Source: Villigracilis sp900696595 (GTDB lineage Bacteria > Chloroflexota > Anaerolineae > Anaerolineales > Villigracilaceae). Taken from it: a stretch of 64,000 nucleotides of DNA. The notes under the pieces are model-generated. The model was not told where the DNA came from, did not search any database, and saw only the letters and a program-made list of their open reading frames with translations. The stretch is from positions 3,058 to 67,057 of the forward strand of contig SZPH01000004.1 of NCBI GenBank assembly GCA_030263615.1. The letters are read 5' to 3'. This document shows positions 1-7,722 of the stretch, piece after piece; position 1 is the first letter of the stretch; the number at the start of each line of letters is the position of its first letter. The translations under genes were made by a program, and so were the position numbers.

Positions 1-273
1 GAATTTGCAGTTTTGATGCCTGAAACAGACGGGCAAAGCGCCAGTCAGGCGGCGGAGCGCTTGCGCGCGGTCGTCGCCGACGCCCCAATTGACCTCGGAA
101 CTGAGACCGTTTACGTAACGCTCAGCCTGGGGTTGACCGAATTCGCGGACGAGGAAGACACCCTGAGTTCGATGCTCTACCGCGCGGATCAGGCTTTGTA
201 TCGGGCGAAGAATACGGGTAGAAACCGCGTCGTTCTATGGAATGAAGGCGCGGGGGAGAAAGTTTCCCCCTAG
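1..273 (+). CDS. GGDEF (diguanylate cyclase) domain protein, 3' end only
   Basis: This is the C-terminal end of a GGDEF domain, the catalytic domain that makes cyclic di-GMP from two GTP. The reading frame is open from base 1, so the gene starts before the window. The first residues (EFAVLMPETD) are what normally follows the GGD/GGE signature, and the last part shows the typical VTLSLGL strand and the ADQALYRAKNTGRNRV helix. The signature itself and any sensor domain lie outside the window, so activity cannot be judged. The stop codon is at 271-273 and is followed by the ileS leader region. Confidence 0.88.
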   Translation, partial: EFAVLMPETDGQSASQAAERLRAVVADAPIDLGTETVYVTLSLGLTEFADEEDTLSSMLYRADQALYRAKNTGRNRVVLWNEGAGEKVSP

Positions 274-324
274 CCCCGGTTCTTTGGAGTTTGGTCGAAT
301 CATGAAACCCGCCAGACTTTTGTC

Positions 325-353
325 TTGCCGATTCAAAATGACCTGTGTATAAT
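325..353 (+). promoter_or_regulatory. Promoter of the T-box/ileS transcript
   Basis: A -35-like TTGCCG (325-330) and a perfect -10 TATAAT (348-353) are separated by 17 bases. Transcription would begin near 360, just ahead of the T-box leader. Confidence 0.6.
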
Positions 354-477
354 GCCGCCATTCAAAAGCGTGGATGGGAACGAGTAGATTTATCGAGTTG
401 CCAGCGAGTCTGCGGAATGGTGTGAGGCAGACCAACGAAGTAGATCGAAAATCCTCCCGGAGTTGCAAGCCGAAATT

Positions 478-515
478 GGTCGAGTAGTCCGATGGTCAGG
501 CAGTCGGATGGTCGC
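478..515 (+). repeat. Degenerate octamer repeats inside the T-box leader
   Basis: Units of about 8 bases (ggtcgag, tagtccga, tggtcagg, cagtcgga, tggtcgc) lie between Stem I and the antiterminator. They resemble the perfect octamer array at 22934. Confidence 0.6.
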
Positions 516-642
516 TGAAAGTAAGTGAGCCGAGGTTGTTCATCGTTAACTGAACAAGAGTATAAGCAAACGCCGTACTCGTTGAGTGTCTCGCAAGCCT
601 TAAACGGCGAATGCGGGAAATGTGGGTGGTACCACGGGCTTT

Positions 643-676
643 ACGCTCGTCCCAATATGGGATGAGCGTTTTTTTT
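643..676 (+). terminator. T-box terminator hairpin
   Basis: ACGCTCGTCCC (643-653) pairs with GGGATGAGCGT (659-669) with one G-U, closing a 5-base loop and followed by a run of T. This is the regulated terminator of the ileS T-box. Confidence 0.9.
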
Positions 677-686
677 ATCTCAACCC

Positions 687-741
687 TTGACTATTCAACT
701 ACTCAACCAACCGACTACGCGACTAACCGACCAGGAGACTA
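687..741 (+). repeat. Degenerate 7/8-bp tandem repeats in the ileS 5' UTR
   Basis: Seven units of the form NNNGACTA or NNCAACCA run from the T-box terminator almost to the ileS ATG. They include ttgacta, ttcaacta, ctcaacca, accgacta, cgcgacta, accgacca and ggagacta. They belong to the same style of repeat as those at 12331, 22934, 31492 and 32456. Confidence 0.75.
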
Positions 742-745
742 ATTT

Positions 746-3700
746 ATGTTCAAAGCAGTCAACCCAAAACTAGACGTGCCTTCGATGGAGGACAATGTCC
801 TCAAATTCTGGAAGAAGCACGAGATCTTCAAGAAGACCGACGAACAGAGACAAGGCAGGCCGGAGTACGTTTTCTACGAAGGTCCGCCCACCGCCAACGG
901 ACGCCCCGGCGTGCATCACGTCCTCGCGCGCGCGTTCAAGGATATGTTCCCGCGTTACAAAATCATGCGCGGATTTCACATCTCGCGCCGCGGCGGATGG
1001 GATACGCACGGACTCCCGGTCGAGATCGAGGTTGAGAAGCAGTTGGGCTTCACCAACAAACAGCAGATCGAAGAATACGGCATTGACCGGTTCAACGAAC
1101 TTTGCAAGAAGTCCGTCTTTACCTACATCCAGGAATGGGAAAAACTGACCGAGCGCATCGGCTTCTGGGTGGACCTCGATACCGCCTACGTAACCTACAC
1201 CAACGACTACATCGAATCGGTCTGGTGGATATTGAAAAACTTCTGGGAGAAAGACCTGCTCTTCAAGGGCTATAAGATCGTGCCATATTGCCCGCGCTGT
1301 GGCACGCCTCTCTCCGACCATGAAGTGGCTCTCGGCTACGACGACGCGACCGACCCCTCGGTCTTTGTGCGTTTCCCGCTTGTGGACAAGCCCGATACCT
1401 CCTTCCTCGTCTGGACGACGACCCCCTGGACGCTGCCCGCCAACGTCGCCGTCGCCGCGCACCCGGATGTGGAATACGTCACGGTCGAGCGGGGACACAA
1501 CGGCTCGACCGAAAAACTCATCCTCGCCAAATCCTTGCTGGAGAAAGTTTTCCGCGGCGAGGAAGTGAAGGTCCTCGAAACCTTCAAGGGCAAAAAACTC
1601 AAGGGCGTAAAATACAAACCGCTCTTTACTTTTGTGCCTTTGGAAAAACCCGCGCATTTCGTCGTGATGGGAGATTTCGTCACCACCGAAGACGGCACGG
1701 GGCTCGTGCATCAGGCTCCGGCTTTCGGCGCGGAAGATATGGAGATGGCAAAGCAATATGATTTGCCCGTCCTGCTCACCGTGCAACCTGACGGGACATT
1801 CATCCCCGAAGTCACCCAATGGCGCGGAGTCTTCGTCAAGGACGCCGACCCGCAGATCATCGCCGACCTCGAAGCGCGCGGGTTGATGTTCCGCGCGGAG
1901 AGTTTCGTCCACACCTATCCGTTCTGCTGGCGATGCAGCACGCCGCTTCTTTATTACGCGCGCGAGTCGTGGTACATCCGCACCAGCGCCAGGAAGGAAA
2001 ACCTCGTCGAGTTGAACAGGACCATCCACTGGGTTCCCGATCACATCCGCAACGGGCGCTTCGGCAACTGGCTGGAGAATAACATTGACTGGTCGCTCTC
2101 GCGCGAGCGTTATTGGGGCACGCCGCTTCCGGTCTGGGAGTGCGACGACTGCCATCACCGCGAGTGTATCGGCTCGGTGAAGGAACTTTCGGAGAAGGCA
2201 GACAAGAATTTAACTGAACTCGATCTTCACCGCCCCCACGTGGACAACGTTCACTGGAAGTGCGAAAAATGCGGCGGGCAAATGACGCGCGTCAAGGATT
2301 TGATTGACGTGTGGTTCGACTCGGGCGCGATGCCGTACGCGCAGTGGCATTATCCGTTCGAGAATCAGGACAAGTTCGAGGCGCAGTATCCGGCCGACTA
2401 CATCTGCGAGGCGGTGGATCAGACTCGCGGCTGGTTCTATTCGCTGCACGCCATCTCGACCCTGCTCAACGACAAGGTTTCGTTCAAGAACGTGATCTGT
2501 CTCGGCCATATTCAGGACGCGGAGGGGCGCAAGATGTCCAAGTCTTTGGGCAACATCGTCCAGCCCTGGGATGTGATCAACGCTCACGGCGCGGACGCTC
2601 TGCGCTGGTATCTCTACACCGCCACGCCGCCGGGACAGGAACGCCGCTTCTCTTCCGATTTGGTCGGGGACGTGATCCGCAGTTTTACGCTTACGCTGTG
2701 GAATGTGTACTCGTTCTTCGTGACCTACGCCAACCTCGACAAACCGCAGGGGCTTAAAGTTCTCGCGCCGACGAACGAACTTGATCGCTGGCTGTTATCC
2801 GAATTGAATGTCCTCGTCCGCGATGTGACCGCCGCCTATGAAGAATATGATGTGACCAACGCCACGCGCCCGGTGGAGGAATTTGTGGAGACGCTTTCGA
2901 CCTGGTACGTGCGCCGCTCGCGCCGCCGCTTCTGGAAGAACGAATCCAGCGCGGATAAGCAATCGGCGTATTCCACGCTGTACACGGCGCTGACGACCGT
3001 CGCCAAACTGGTTGCGCCTGCCATGCCCTTCGTCGCTGAGGAGTTGTATCAGAACCTCGTCCGTTCGGTGGATGAGACTGCGCCGGAGTCTGTGCATCTG
3101 GCGGAGTGGCCCGTCGTGATGGAAGAGTTCATTGACGAATCGCTCAACCGCGAGATGAAACTGGTGATGAAGCTGGTCTCGCTCGGTCACTCGGCGCGGC
3201 AGAAGGCGAATCGCAAAGTGCGTCAGCCGCTGGCGGAGGCGGCCTTCTCGGTTGGGAATGTGGCTGAGCGCGACGCGTTGATGAAAAACGCGGAAGTGGT
3301 TCAGGACGAGTTAAACGTCAAGCAGGTGAGACTGCTCGATGCGGCGACTGAGGCGGTCTCGCATTCCGTCAAGCCATTGCCCAAACAGTTGGGACAAAAA
3401 TACGGCAACAAGTTCCCCGCCATTCAGAAGGCGATTTTGGCGCTGAACCCCGAAGATGCCGCAAAAACCCTGATGGGCGGGACTCCGCTCGAGGTCCAGG
3501 CTGGAGGCGAGGTTTTTCATATCCTCTCTGAAGAAGTGGAAGTGAAGGCTCTCGCAAAGGAAGGTTTTGCGGTGGCGGAAGATGGCGCGTATGTGGCGGC
3601 GCTGGTCACGGCGTTGACTCCCGAACTTGTCGCCGAAGGTCTGGCGCGCGAATTTGTGCGCCGCGTTCAGGATTTGCGCAAGACCGCGAATTTGGACGTT

Positions 3701-3892
3701 GCCGACCGCATTGAGTTGTTCGTGGAAGCCAGCGCGGGTTTGCGCGCCGCCATCGAGGCGCACGAGGAGTACATCAAAGCCGAAACGCTGACGGTGCAGT
3801 TGCGTTTCGCCGCCGCGCCCGCGAACGCGCCGTCGGTGGAGGATGGGTTTGAAGGGGAGACGGTGAAGGCGGGGTTGGCGAGGAGCGGGTGA
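746..3892 (+). CDS. ileS: Isoleucyl-tRNA synthetase (IleRS type 2) with GxHH signature
   Basis: A 1,048-residue class I synthetase that charges tRNA-Ile. The N-terminal catalytic core (WDTHGLPVE) and the KMSKS loop (residues 596-600, GRKMSKSLGN) are intact. The CP1 editing domain is present (TTPWTLPANVAV, GTGLVHQAPAFGAED), with zinc-type Cys pairs (CPRC, CWRC, CDDC, CEKC). The usual HIGH signature is replaced by G-V-H-H at residues 55-58 (908-919). This first/third position swap (GxHH) is known for some IleRS2 enzymes and has been linked to very high mupirocin resistance; resistance here is inferred. Length and the tRNA-binding C-terminus fit the eukaryote-like IleRS2 type. Expression is controlled by the T-box upstream. 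Confidence 0.97.
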   Translation: MFKAVNPKLDVPSMEDNVLKFWKKHEIFKKTDEQRQGRPEYVFYEGPPTANGRPGVHHVLARAFKDMFPRYKIMRGFHISRRGGWDTHGLPVEIEVEKQLGFTNKQQIEEYGIDRFNELCKKSVFTYIQEWEKLTERIGFWVDLDTAYVTYTNDYIESVWWILKNFWEKDLLFKGYKIVPYCPRCGTPLSDHEVALGYDDATDPSVFVRFPLVDKPDTSFLVWTTTPWTLPANVAVAAHPDVEYVTVERGHNGSTEKLILAKSLLEKVFRGEEVKVLETFKGKKLKGVKYKPLFTFVPLEKPAHFVVMGDFVTTEDGTGLVHQAPAFGAEDMEMAKQYDLPVLLTVQPDGTFIPEVTQWRGVFVKDADPQIIADLEARGLMFRAESFVHTYPFCWRCSTPLLYYARESWYIRTSARKENLVELNRTIHWVPDHIRNGRFGNWLENNIDWSLSRERYWGTPLPVWECDDCHHRECIGSVKELSEKADKNLTELDLHRPHVDNVHWKCEKCGGQMTRVKDLIDVWFDSGAMPYAQWHYPFENQDKFEAQYPADYICEAVDQTRGWFYSLHAISTLLNDKVSFKNVICLGHIQDAEGRKMSKSLGNIVQPWDVINAHGADALRWYLYTATPPGQERRFSSDLVGDVIRSFTLTLWNVYSFFVTYANLDKPQGLKVLAPTNELDRWLLSELNVLVRDVTAAYEEYDVTNATRPVEEFVETLSTWYVRRSRRRFWKNESSADKQSAYSTLYTALTTVAKLVAPAMPFVAEELYQNLVRSVDETAPESVHLAEWPVVMEEFIDESLNREMKLVMKLVSLGHSARQKANRKVRQPLAEAAFSVGNVAERDALMKNAEVVQDELNVKQVRLLDAATEAVSHSVKPLPKQLGQKYGNKFPAIQKAILALNPEDAAKTLMGGTPLEVQAGGEVFHILSEEVEVKALAKEGFAVAEDGAYVAALVTALTPELVAEGLAREFVRRVQDLRKTANLDVADRIELFVEASAGLRAAIEAHEEYIKAETLTVQLRFAAAPANAPSVEDGFEGETVKAGLARSG

Positions 3893-3897
3893 GTGGA

Positions 3898-3924
3898 GAT
3901 TGGTAAATGGTAATTGGTAATTGG
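3898..3924 (+). repeat. Short heptamer repeat after ileS
   Basis: Heptamers attggta/aatggta/attggta follow the ileS stop codon. The same TAATTGG-type unit occurs inside hemW at 31492. The rest of 3893-3972 shows nothing recognisable. Confidence 0.5.
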
Positions 3925-3972
3925 GCTTCGGGAGCGGGTGGGGCTTCCGAAGTTTTTTTATGTACATATCCA

Positions 3973-4119
3973 TTAAAGTAGGCGTTTGGGATTCTCGCCT
4001 TCCAGCGCAAATTGTATGGCTTTGATCACGCCGTTGATGTCGTTCATGACTTGGTTGTTCCAAAAGCGGATGACTTTGCAGCCTTGTGATTCTAAAAACT
4101 TTGTTCTTTCGCCATCATA
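3973..4119 (-). pseudogene. Fragment of a DUF559-type (very short patch repair-like) endonuclease
   Basis: The minus strand reads YDGERTKFLESQG, VIRFWNN and DINGVIKAI and ends in a TAA at 3973-3975. These are the C-terminal motifs of DUF559 proteins, which belong to the PD-(D/E)XK nuclease fold. Only about 49 codons remain; an in-frame stop lies a few codons upstream and no start codon fits. It is a degraded remnant with no expected activity. It sits between ileS and the end of the EamA gene. Confidence 0.65.
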
Positions 4120-4147
4120 TACCCTCCCAGTTTACCCGACCCATCCC

Positions 4148-5038
4148 TCAATCGCGCGTTGCGATCAAAATCCCGATCCCGATCAGCGCGCCGCCAACAA
4201 GGAACAGCGGCGTGATTTCTTCGGAGAGGAAGAACCAGCCGAGGAGCGTCCCGACCACGGGCTGGGCGAAGAAGGTCAGCGAGGCGACCGCGGCGGGGAG
4301 TTGGGCGAAGGCGTAATTCCACAGGAACATGCCGACGGCGGTCGCGACGATCCCCAAAAAGAGCAACCCGCCGACGATGGCGGGGGTGATCGCCCCGACG
4401 CCGACCGTGCTCAACTCCCAGATTGATAAGGGGATGCTGAAGGGAACGCCGCCCAACAGCATGATCGCGCTGAAGACGAGCAGGTCGCCGGATTGCGAAA
4501 GTTTTCTGACCAATACCGAATACAAGGCCCAGGTCAGCGCGGCGGCGAGCAGGCTGATATTGCCCCAAAAAAGCGACGGCGATAACTCCGCGTTGCGCGG
4601 GTCTATGACGGCTAACACGCCGAGCGAGGAAAGTACAAGGGCGACGATGCGGCGGGCGGTGGTTTTTTCGCCGAGCAATATCGGCGCGAAGAGCAGGACG
4701 AAAGCGGGCGTGGCGGAGGTGACCAGCGCCCCGTTCGAGGCGGTCGAGAGTTTCGTCCCCACGAATTGAAAACCGAGCGAAATGCCGTAACCCACCAGCC
4801 CGATCAGGACGCTCCGCCAAAAAGTTTCTTTCGAGAGGGCGGCGTTTTTGTCCGCTTTGCGGTTGATGAAGACGATTGCGACTCCCAGCGTGGCGGCGCC
4901 CATCAGAAGCCGCATCAACAGCAGGGTGAAGGGTGGGATGACCTCCAGGACCACCTTGCTGACGACGTACATGCCGCCCCAGATCGAGGCGGCGACGAGA
5001 CCGGAGAGCAATCCTGTGAATGTGTGATGTTTGCGCAT
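4148..5038 (-). CDS. EamA/DMT-family metabolite exporter
   Basis: A 296-residue, ten-helix inner-membrane protein of the drug/metabolite transporter superfamily. The two EamA halves are visible. The first opens with GLVAASIWGGMYVVSKVV, where W-G-x-x-x-V/K is typical of the first helix; the second opens with WGNISLLAAALTWALYSV. It ends with the usual FLSEEITPLFLVGGALIGIG stretch. Members export amino acids, nucleosides or drugs; the substrate cannot be told. It is the last gene of the minus-strand run arfB-acyltransferase-EamA, 11 bases after the acyltransferase stop. The start used is the first ATG; it has no strong Shine-Dalgarno sequence, so translation may be coupled. Confidence 0.85.
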   Translation of the reverse strand: MRKHHTFTGLLSGLVAASIWGGMYVVSKVVLEVIPPFTLLLMRLLMGAATLGVAIVFINRKADKNAALSKETFWRSVLIGLVGYGISLGFQFVGTKLSTASNGALVTSATPAFVLLFAPILLGEKTTARRIVALVLSSLGVLAVIDPRNAELSPSLFWGNISLLAAALTWALYSVLVRKLSQSGDLLVFSAIMLLGGVPFSIPLSIWELSTVGVGAITPAIVGGLLFLGIVATAVGMFLWNYAFAQLPAAVASLTFFAQPVVGTLLGWFFLSEEITPLFLVGGALIGIGILIATRD

Positions 5039-5049
5039 GTGAGTCAGTT

Positions 5050-6159
5050 TTATGTAGCCCGATTTTCGATGAGAGTGAAGCGCGCCTTCATCCTTTGGAA
5101 CGGCTTTTCCAATGCTTCATAAGAGAGAGCCGAGGTTGCGACTGTAACGACCAGCCCTGCGGCGAGGACGGCGATCGGAAAAAGCAGTTCGCGTTCCGGC
5201 GGGATGTAAATTTCCGTCAACTTTTTCACAGCCTCGAGCGCGAGTATGTGATAGACGTACAATCCGTAGGATATCTTTCCCAGATAGCCCAGCGATTTGG
5301 ATTCCATCATGTTCGATACCAGTCCAAGCCTGCGCGTCGAGACGGCGGAAAGGACGAGTGAAACGCCGGCTCCAACCAGCGGGTAGGTCAGCATGGATTC
5401 CCATCCCAGGCGCGTGACATTTGGAAGGGTTGTTACGAAATAAAGCATGACAAGACCGCCCGCCAGTTGAATCCAAGCGGGGATTTTTTGCAAGGGTTTG
5501 TCGAAAAGCCCAAGCCCGACGCCCAGCCCTCCCAACACTGATTCGAAATGCGTAATCGGCAACGTCCACACGGTCAGGTAGTCCGCTTCGGCGTAAACCA
5601 GCGCGGCGCGCAGACATGAGCCGATGAGCGCGGCGATTCCAATGTAAAGCAGGGCGACTCTCTTCTCCCGCCTGTAGAAAAAGGCCAGAATCCAGGGGAT
5701 GAATAGATAGACCTGTTCCTCGTACGAGATCGTCCACAAATGGGCGAAGTAGGGAATGGCGGCGTTGTAGCCAAGAAAAGCGGAGAAGATGTTATCGGTA
5801 AAAGTCAGCGAGCCCAGCAGGCGGGGCGAGATGCCGCCGTTCCAGCCGAACGCAATTAGTTGATACGTCAGCATGGCGGCGAGGAAGGCGAAGTACAGGG
5901 GCCAGATTCGCAACAGACGGCGCAAATAGAAATATCGGACGTTGATCCCGCCCTTTTGCGTATGTTCGGCGAACAGAAGTTTTGCAAAGAGAAACGCGGA
6001 AAGGCAGAGGAAGACATCCACGCCGATCCAGCCGTAGCGGTGCAGCGTCTCCCAACCTTCGATGAAACCGGCGAAGGGCGCGTGGTGGATGAATACCGCC
6101 AGAAAAGCCAAGAACCGCAGGCTGTCCAGTTCGGGGAAGTAAAGATGTGATTTCGGCAT
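5050..6159 (-). CDS. Membrane acyltransferase 3 family protein (OafA/YrhL-like)
   Basis: A 369-residue polytopic protein of the acyltransferase 3 family, which O-acylates surface polysaccharides, peptidoglycan or small molecules at the membrane. The N-terminus has the family pattern PELDSLRFLAFLAVFIHHAP, in which the first His of the HH pair is the usual catalytic candidate. It is followed by WIGVDVFLCLSAFLFAKLL and RRLLRIWPLYF. About ten hydrophobic helices follow and there is no extra SGNH domain. It starts 3 bases after the arfB stop, so the two are probably co-transcribed. The acceptor molecule is unknown. Confidence 0.88.
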   Translation of the reverse strand: MPKSHLYFPELDSLRFLAFLAVFIHHAPFAGFIEGWETLHRYGWIGVDVFLCLSAFLFAKLLFAEHTQKGGINVRYFYLRRLLRIWPLYFAFLAAMLTYQLIAFGWNGGISPRLLGSLTFTDNIFSAFLGYNAAIPYFAHLWTISYEEQVYLFIPWILAFFYRREKRVALLYIGIAALIGSCLRAALVYAEADYLTVWTLPITHFESVLGGLGVGLGLFDKPLQKIPAWIQLAGGLVMLYFVTTLPNVTRLGWESMLTYPLVGAGVSLVLSAVSTRRLGLVSNMMESKSLGYLGKISYGLYVYHILALEAVKKLTEIYIPPERELLFPIAVLAAGLVVTVATSALSYEALEKPFQRMKARFTLIENRAT

Positions 6160-6162
6160 GGA

Positions 6163-6567
6163 TCAGTCGTCGAACCGCCGCCCGGTTTGCCGAAGTTTTT
6201 TCATCTCGCCGCGCCTCTTTTTTTCCTTCATTCTTTCCTCTTTTGACGCCTTCGTCGGTCTGGTCTTTTTGCGAACCTTTGGCTTTTCCCCCGCTTTGCG
6301 GATCAACTCGCGGAATTTTGCCAGCGCGTCCTCGCGGTTCGCCTCCTGCGTGCGGAAGCGCTTCGCTTCGAGGATGAGAACGCCCTCAGCGTTGATCCGC
6401 TTTCCGGCAAGGCGGATCAGCCGTCCCTTAAGGTCTGAGCCGAGCGACGGGGAATTGATCACGTCAAAGCGCAGTTGAACCGCCGTCGCTGTTTTATTCA
6501 CATTCTGTCCCCCCGGTCCCGAAGCGCGGATGAATTCCAGCGTGATTTCATTGTCGAGATTTTTCAT
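6163..6567 (-). CDS. arfB: Alternative ribosome-rescue peptidyl-tRNA hydrolase ArfB
   Basis: A 134-residue release-factor-like hydrolase that frees nascent chains from stalled ribosomes. The catalytic GGQ is at residues 19-21 inside RASGPGGQNVNK. The basic C-terminal tail (RKKTRPTKASKEERMKEKKR) is the part that enters the empty mRNA channel in the family. The start was set at 6567, which removes a 19-residue extension read from the korB terminator. No Shine-Dalgarno is seen, and a TATAAT lies 9 bases before the ATG, so the message may have almost no leader. Length and motif order match ArfB/YaeJ rather than RF1/RF2. Confidence 0.92.
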   Translation of the reverse strand: MKNLDNEITLEFIRASGPGGQNVNKTATAVQLRFDVINSPSLGSDLKGRLIRLAGKRINAEGVLILEAKRFRTQEANREDALAKFRELIRKAGEKPKVRKKTRPTKASKEERMKEKKRRGEMKKLRQTGRRFDD

Positions 6568-6586
6568 CGGCGCAAAATTATAAAAT

Positions 6587-6642
6587 AAAAAAACCTCCCC
6601 CAAACCCGTCCTGAGCGAAGTCAACGGATGATTTGGGGGAGG
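6587..6642 (-). terminator. Terminator of the kor operon
   Basis: On the minus strand CCTCCCCCAAA and TTTGGGGGAGG (6632-6642 and 6594-6604) form an 11-bp stem, followed by seven T. It ends the korA-korB transcript just before arfB. Confidence 0.8.
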
Positions 6643-6654
6643 GCAGGGTGGGGG

Positions 6655-7713
6655 TCAAAACATCAACGCATTGACCTTGTCAATCATCGTCCGTTCGGGG
6701 CGCAGGTCGGCTTCGGTCAGGCGGTTGAGCGGCGTATCCACCAGGTTGTAGATGTCGGTCAGCGCGGGCTTGGCTTCGTTGAGGTAGATCAAACCGGTCA
6801 ACAGCCAGTTGTTTTGCCGCGCCTCTTCCAGGACGCGCAGGGCTTCCATGCGGTTGGAAGGATCGTACCCCTTTTCGAGATTCTTGAGGATGATCACCGA
6901 ACCGTCGTGCATGGGAACTTCGCGGATCTCGCCTTCGTTCATTTCGCGCTCCAGAATGATCTCGTTGCGCGGCGCGATATAAGAGATTTCATGCAGGGGC
7001 TCTTCGTGATCCTTGCCCCAGGCGTAGGAGTGATAGGCGTTATCCTGATTGTTGAAGGTCACGCACGGGCTGATGATGTCCAGCACGGCGATGCCGTGAT
7101 GCGCGAAGGCGGCTTTGAGCAATTCCTTGACCTGCTTGGGGTTGCCCGCAAACGAACGCCCGACAAAAGTGGCGTTCGAGATCAGCGCCTCGGAGCAAAT
7201 GTCAACCGGCATGTAGGGATTCTCGCCCTGCTTCTTCAACTGCAAACCCTTTTCGGCGGTGGCGGAGAACTGTCCCTTTGTCAGACCGTACACGCCGTTG
7301 TTCTCGATAATGTACACCATATTCACGTTGCGGCGCATGGCGTGTTTGAACTGCCCCATGCCGATGCTGGCGCTGTCGCCGTCGCCGGAAACGCCGATGC
7401 CCTTCATGCGCGCGTCGCCGAACAACGCGCCGGTGGCGATCGAAGGCATACGCCCGTGCAGGCTGTTGAACCCGAAACTGCGGTTCATGAAATACGTCGG
7501 CGATTTGGACGAACAGCCAATGCCGGAAAACTTGATGACATTCTCCGGCAGGACGCTCATCTCATACATCGCCGCCACAATCTGATTCGAGATCGAATTA
7601 TGCCCGCACCCCTGGCACAATGTTGTGGGCAGCCCCCGATAATCGTTCTTGCTCAAGCCGACGGCGTTCAGGTTGGCGGGCGCGCCGGCCATGGGAAGAG
7701 TTTCAGTCATCAT
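6655..7713 (-). CDS. korB: 2-oxoacid:ferredoxin oxidoreductase, beta subunit
   Basis: A 352-residue thiamine-diphosphate subunit that with KorA oxidises a 2-oxoacid (probably 2-oxoglutarate) to an acyl-CoA and reduces ferredoxin. The N-terminal CQGCGHNS (Cys33, Cys36) belongs to the iron-sulfur/TPP region. GDGDSASIGMGQFKHAMRRN and IENNGVYGLTKGQ are the TPP-binding motif and its partner. The start has a good Shine-Dalgarno (AAGGAG) that overlaps the korA stop, so the two are translationally coupled. Pyruvate or a branched 2-oxoacid cannot be excluded as substrate from sequence alone. Confidence 0.93.
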   Translation of the reverse strand: MMTETLPMAGAPANLNAVGLSKNDYRGLPTTLCQGCGHNSISNQIVAAMYEMSVLPENVIKFSGIGCSSKSPTYFMNRSFGFNSLHGRMPSIATGALFGDARMKGIGVSGDGDSASIGMGQFKHAMRRNVNMVYIIENNGVYGLTKGQFSATAEKGLQLKKQGENPYMPVDICSEALISNATFVGRSFAGNPKQVKELLKAAFAHHGIAVLDIISPCVTFNNQDNAYHSYAWGKDHEEPLHEISYIAPRNEIILEREMNEGEIREVPMHDGSVIILKNLEKGYDPSNRMEALRVLEEARQNNWLLTGLIYLNEAKPALTDIYNLVDTPLNRLTEADLRPERTMIDKVNALMF

Positions 7714-7722
7714 CTTTACTCC

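Larger units (their letters stand above)
360..676 (+). promoter_or_regulatory. T-box leader (isoleucine) upstream of ileS
   Basis: The leader carries the hallmark T-box segment (GGGTGGTACCACGG, 624-637; core TGGTACC at 627-633), followed directly by an intrinsic terminator at 643-676. T-box leaders sense uncharged tRNA, which stabilises an antiterminator and lets the synthetase gene be transcribed. The gene below is ileS, so the specifier should be an isoleucine codon. An ATC at 451-453, after GAAA and on the 3' side of the presumed Stem I, is the best candidate; a second ATC is at 444-446. The distal Stem I and the tandem-repeat tract at 478-515 were not folded. Transcriptional control is read directly from the terminator; the specifier is inferred. 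Confidence 0.88.

Noticed and set aside
770..2158. 462-codon open frame on the minus strand opposite ileS
   Set aside because: It mirrors the codon pattern of ileS, has no ribosome site and no recognisable protein; a shadow of a GC-rich gene.
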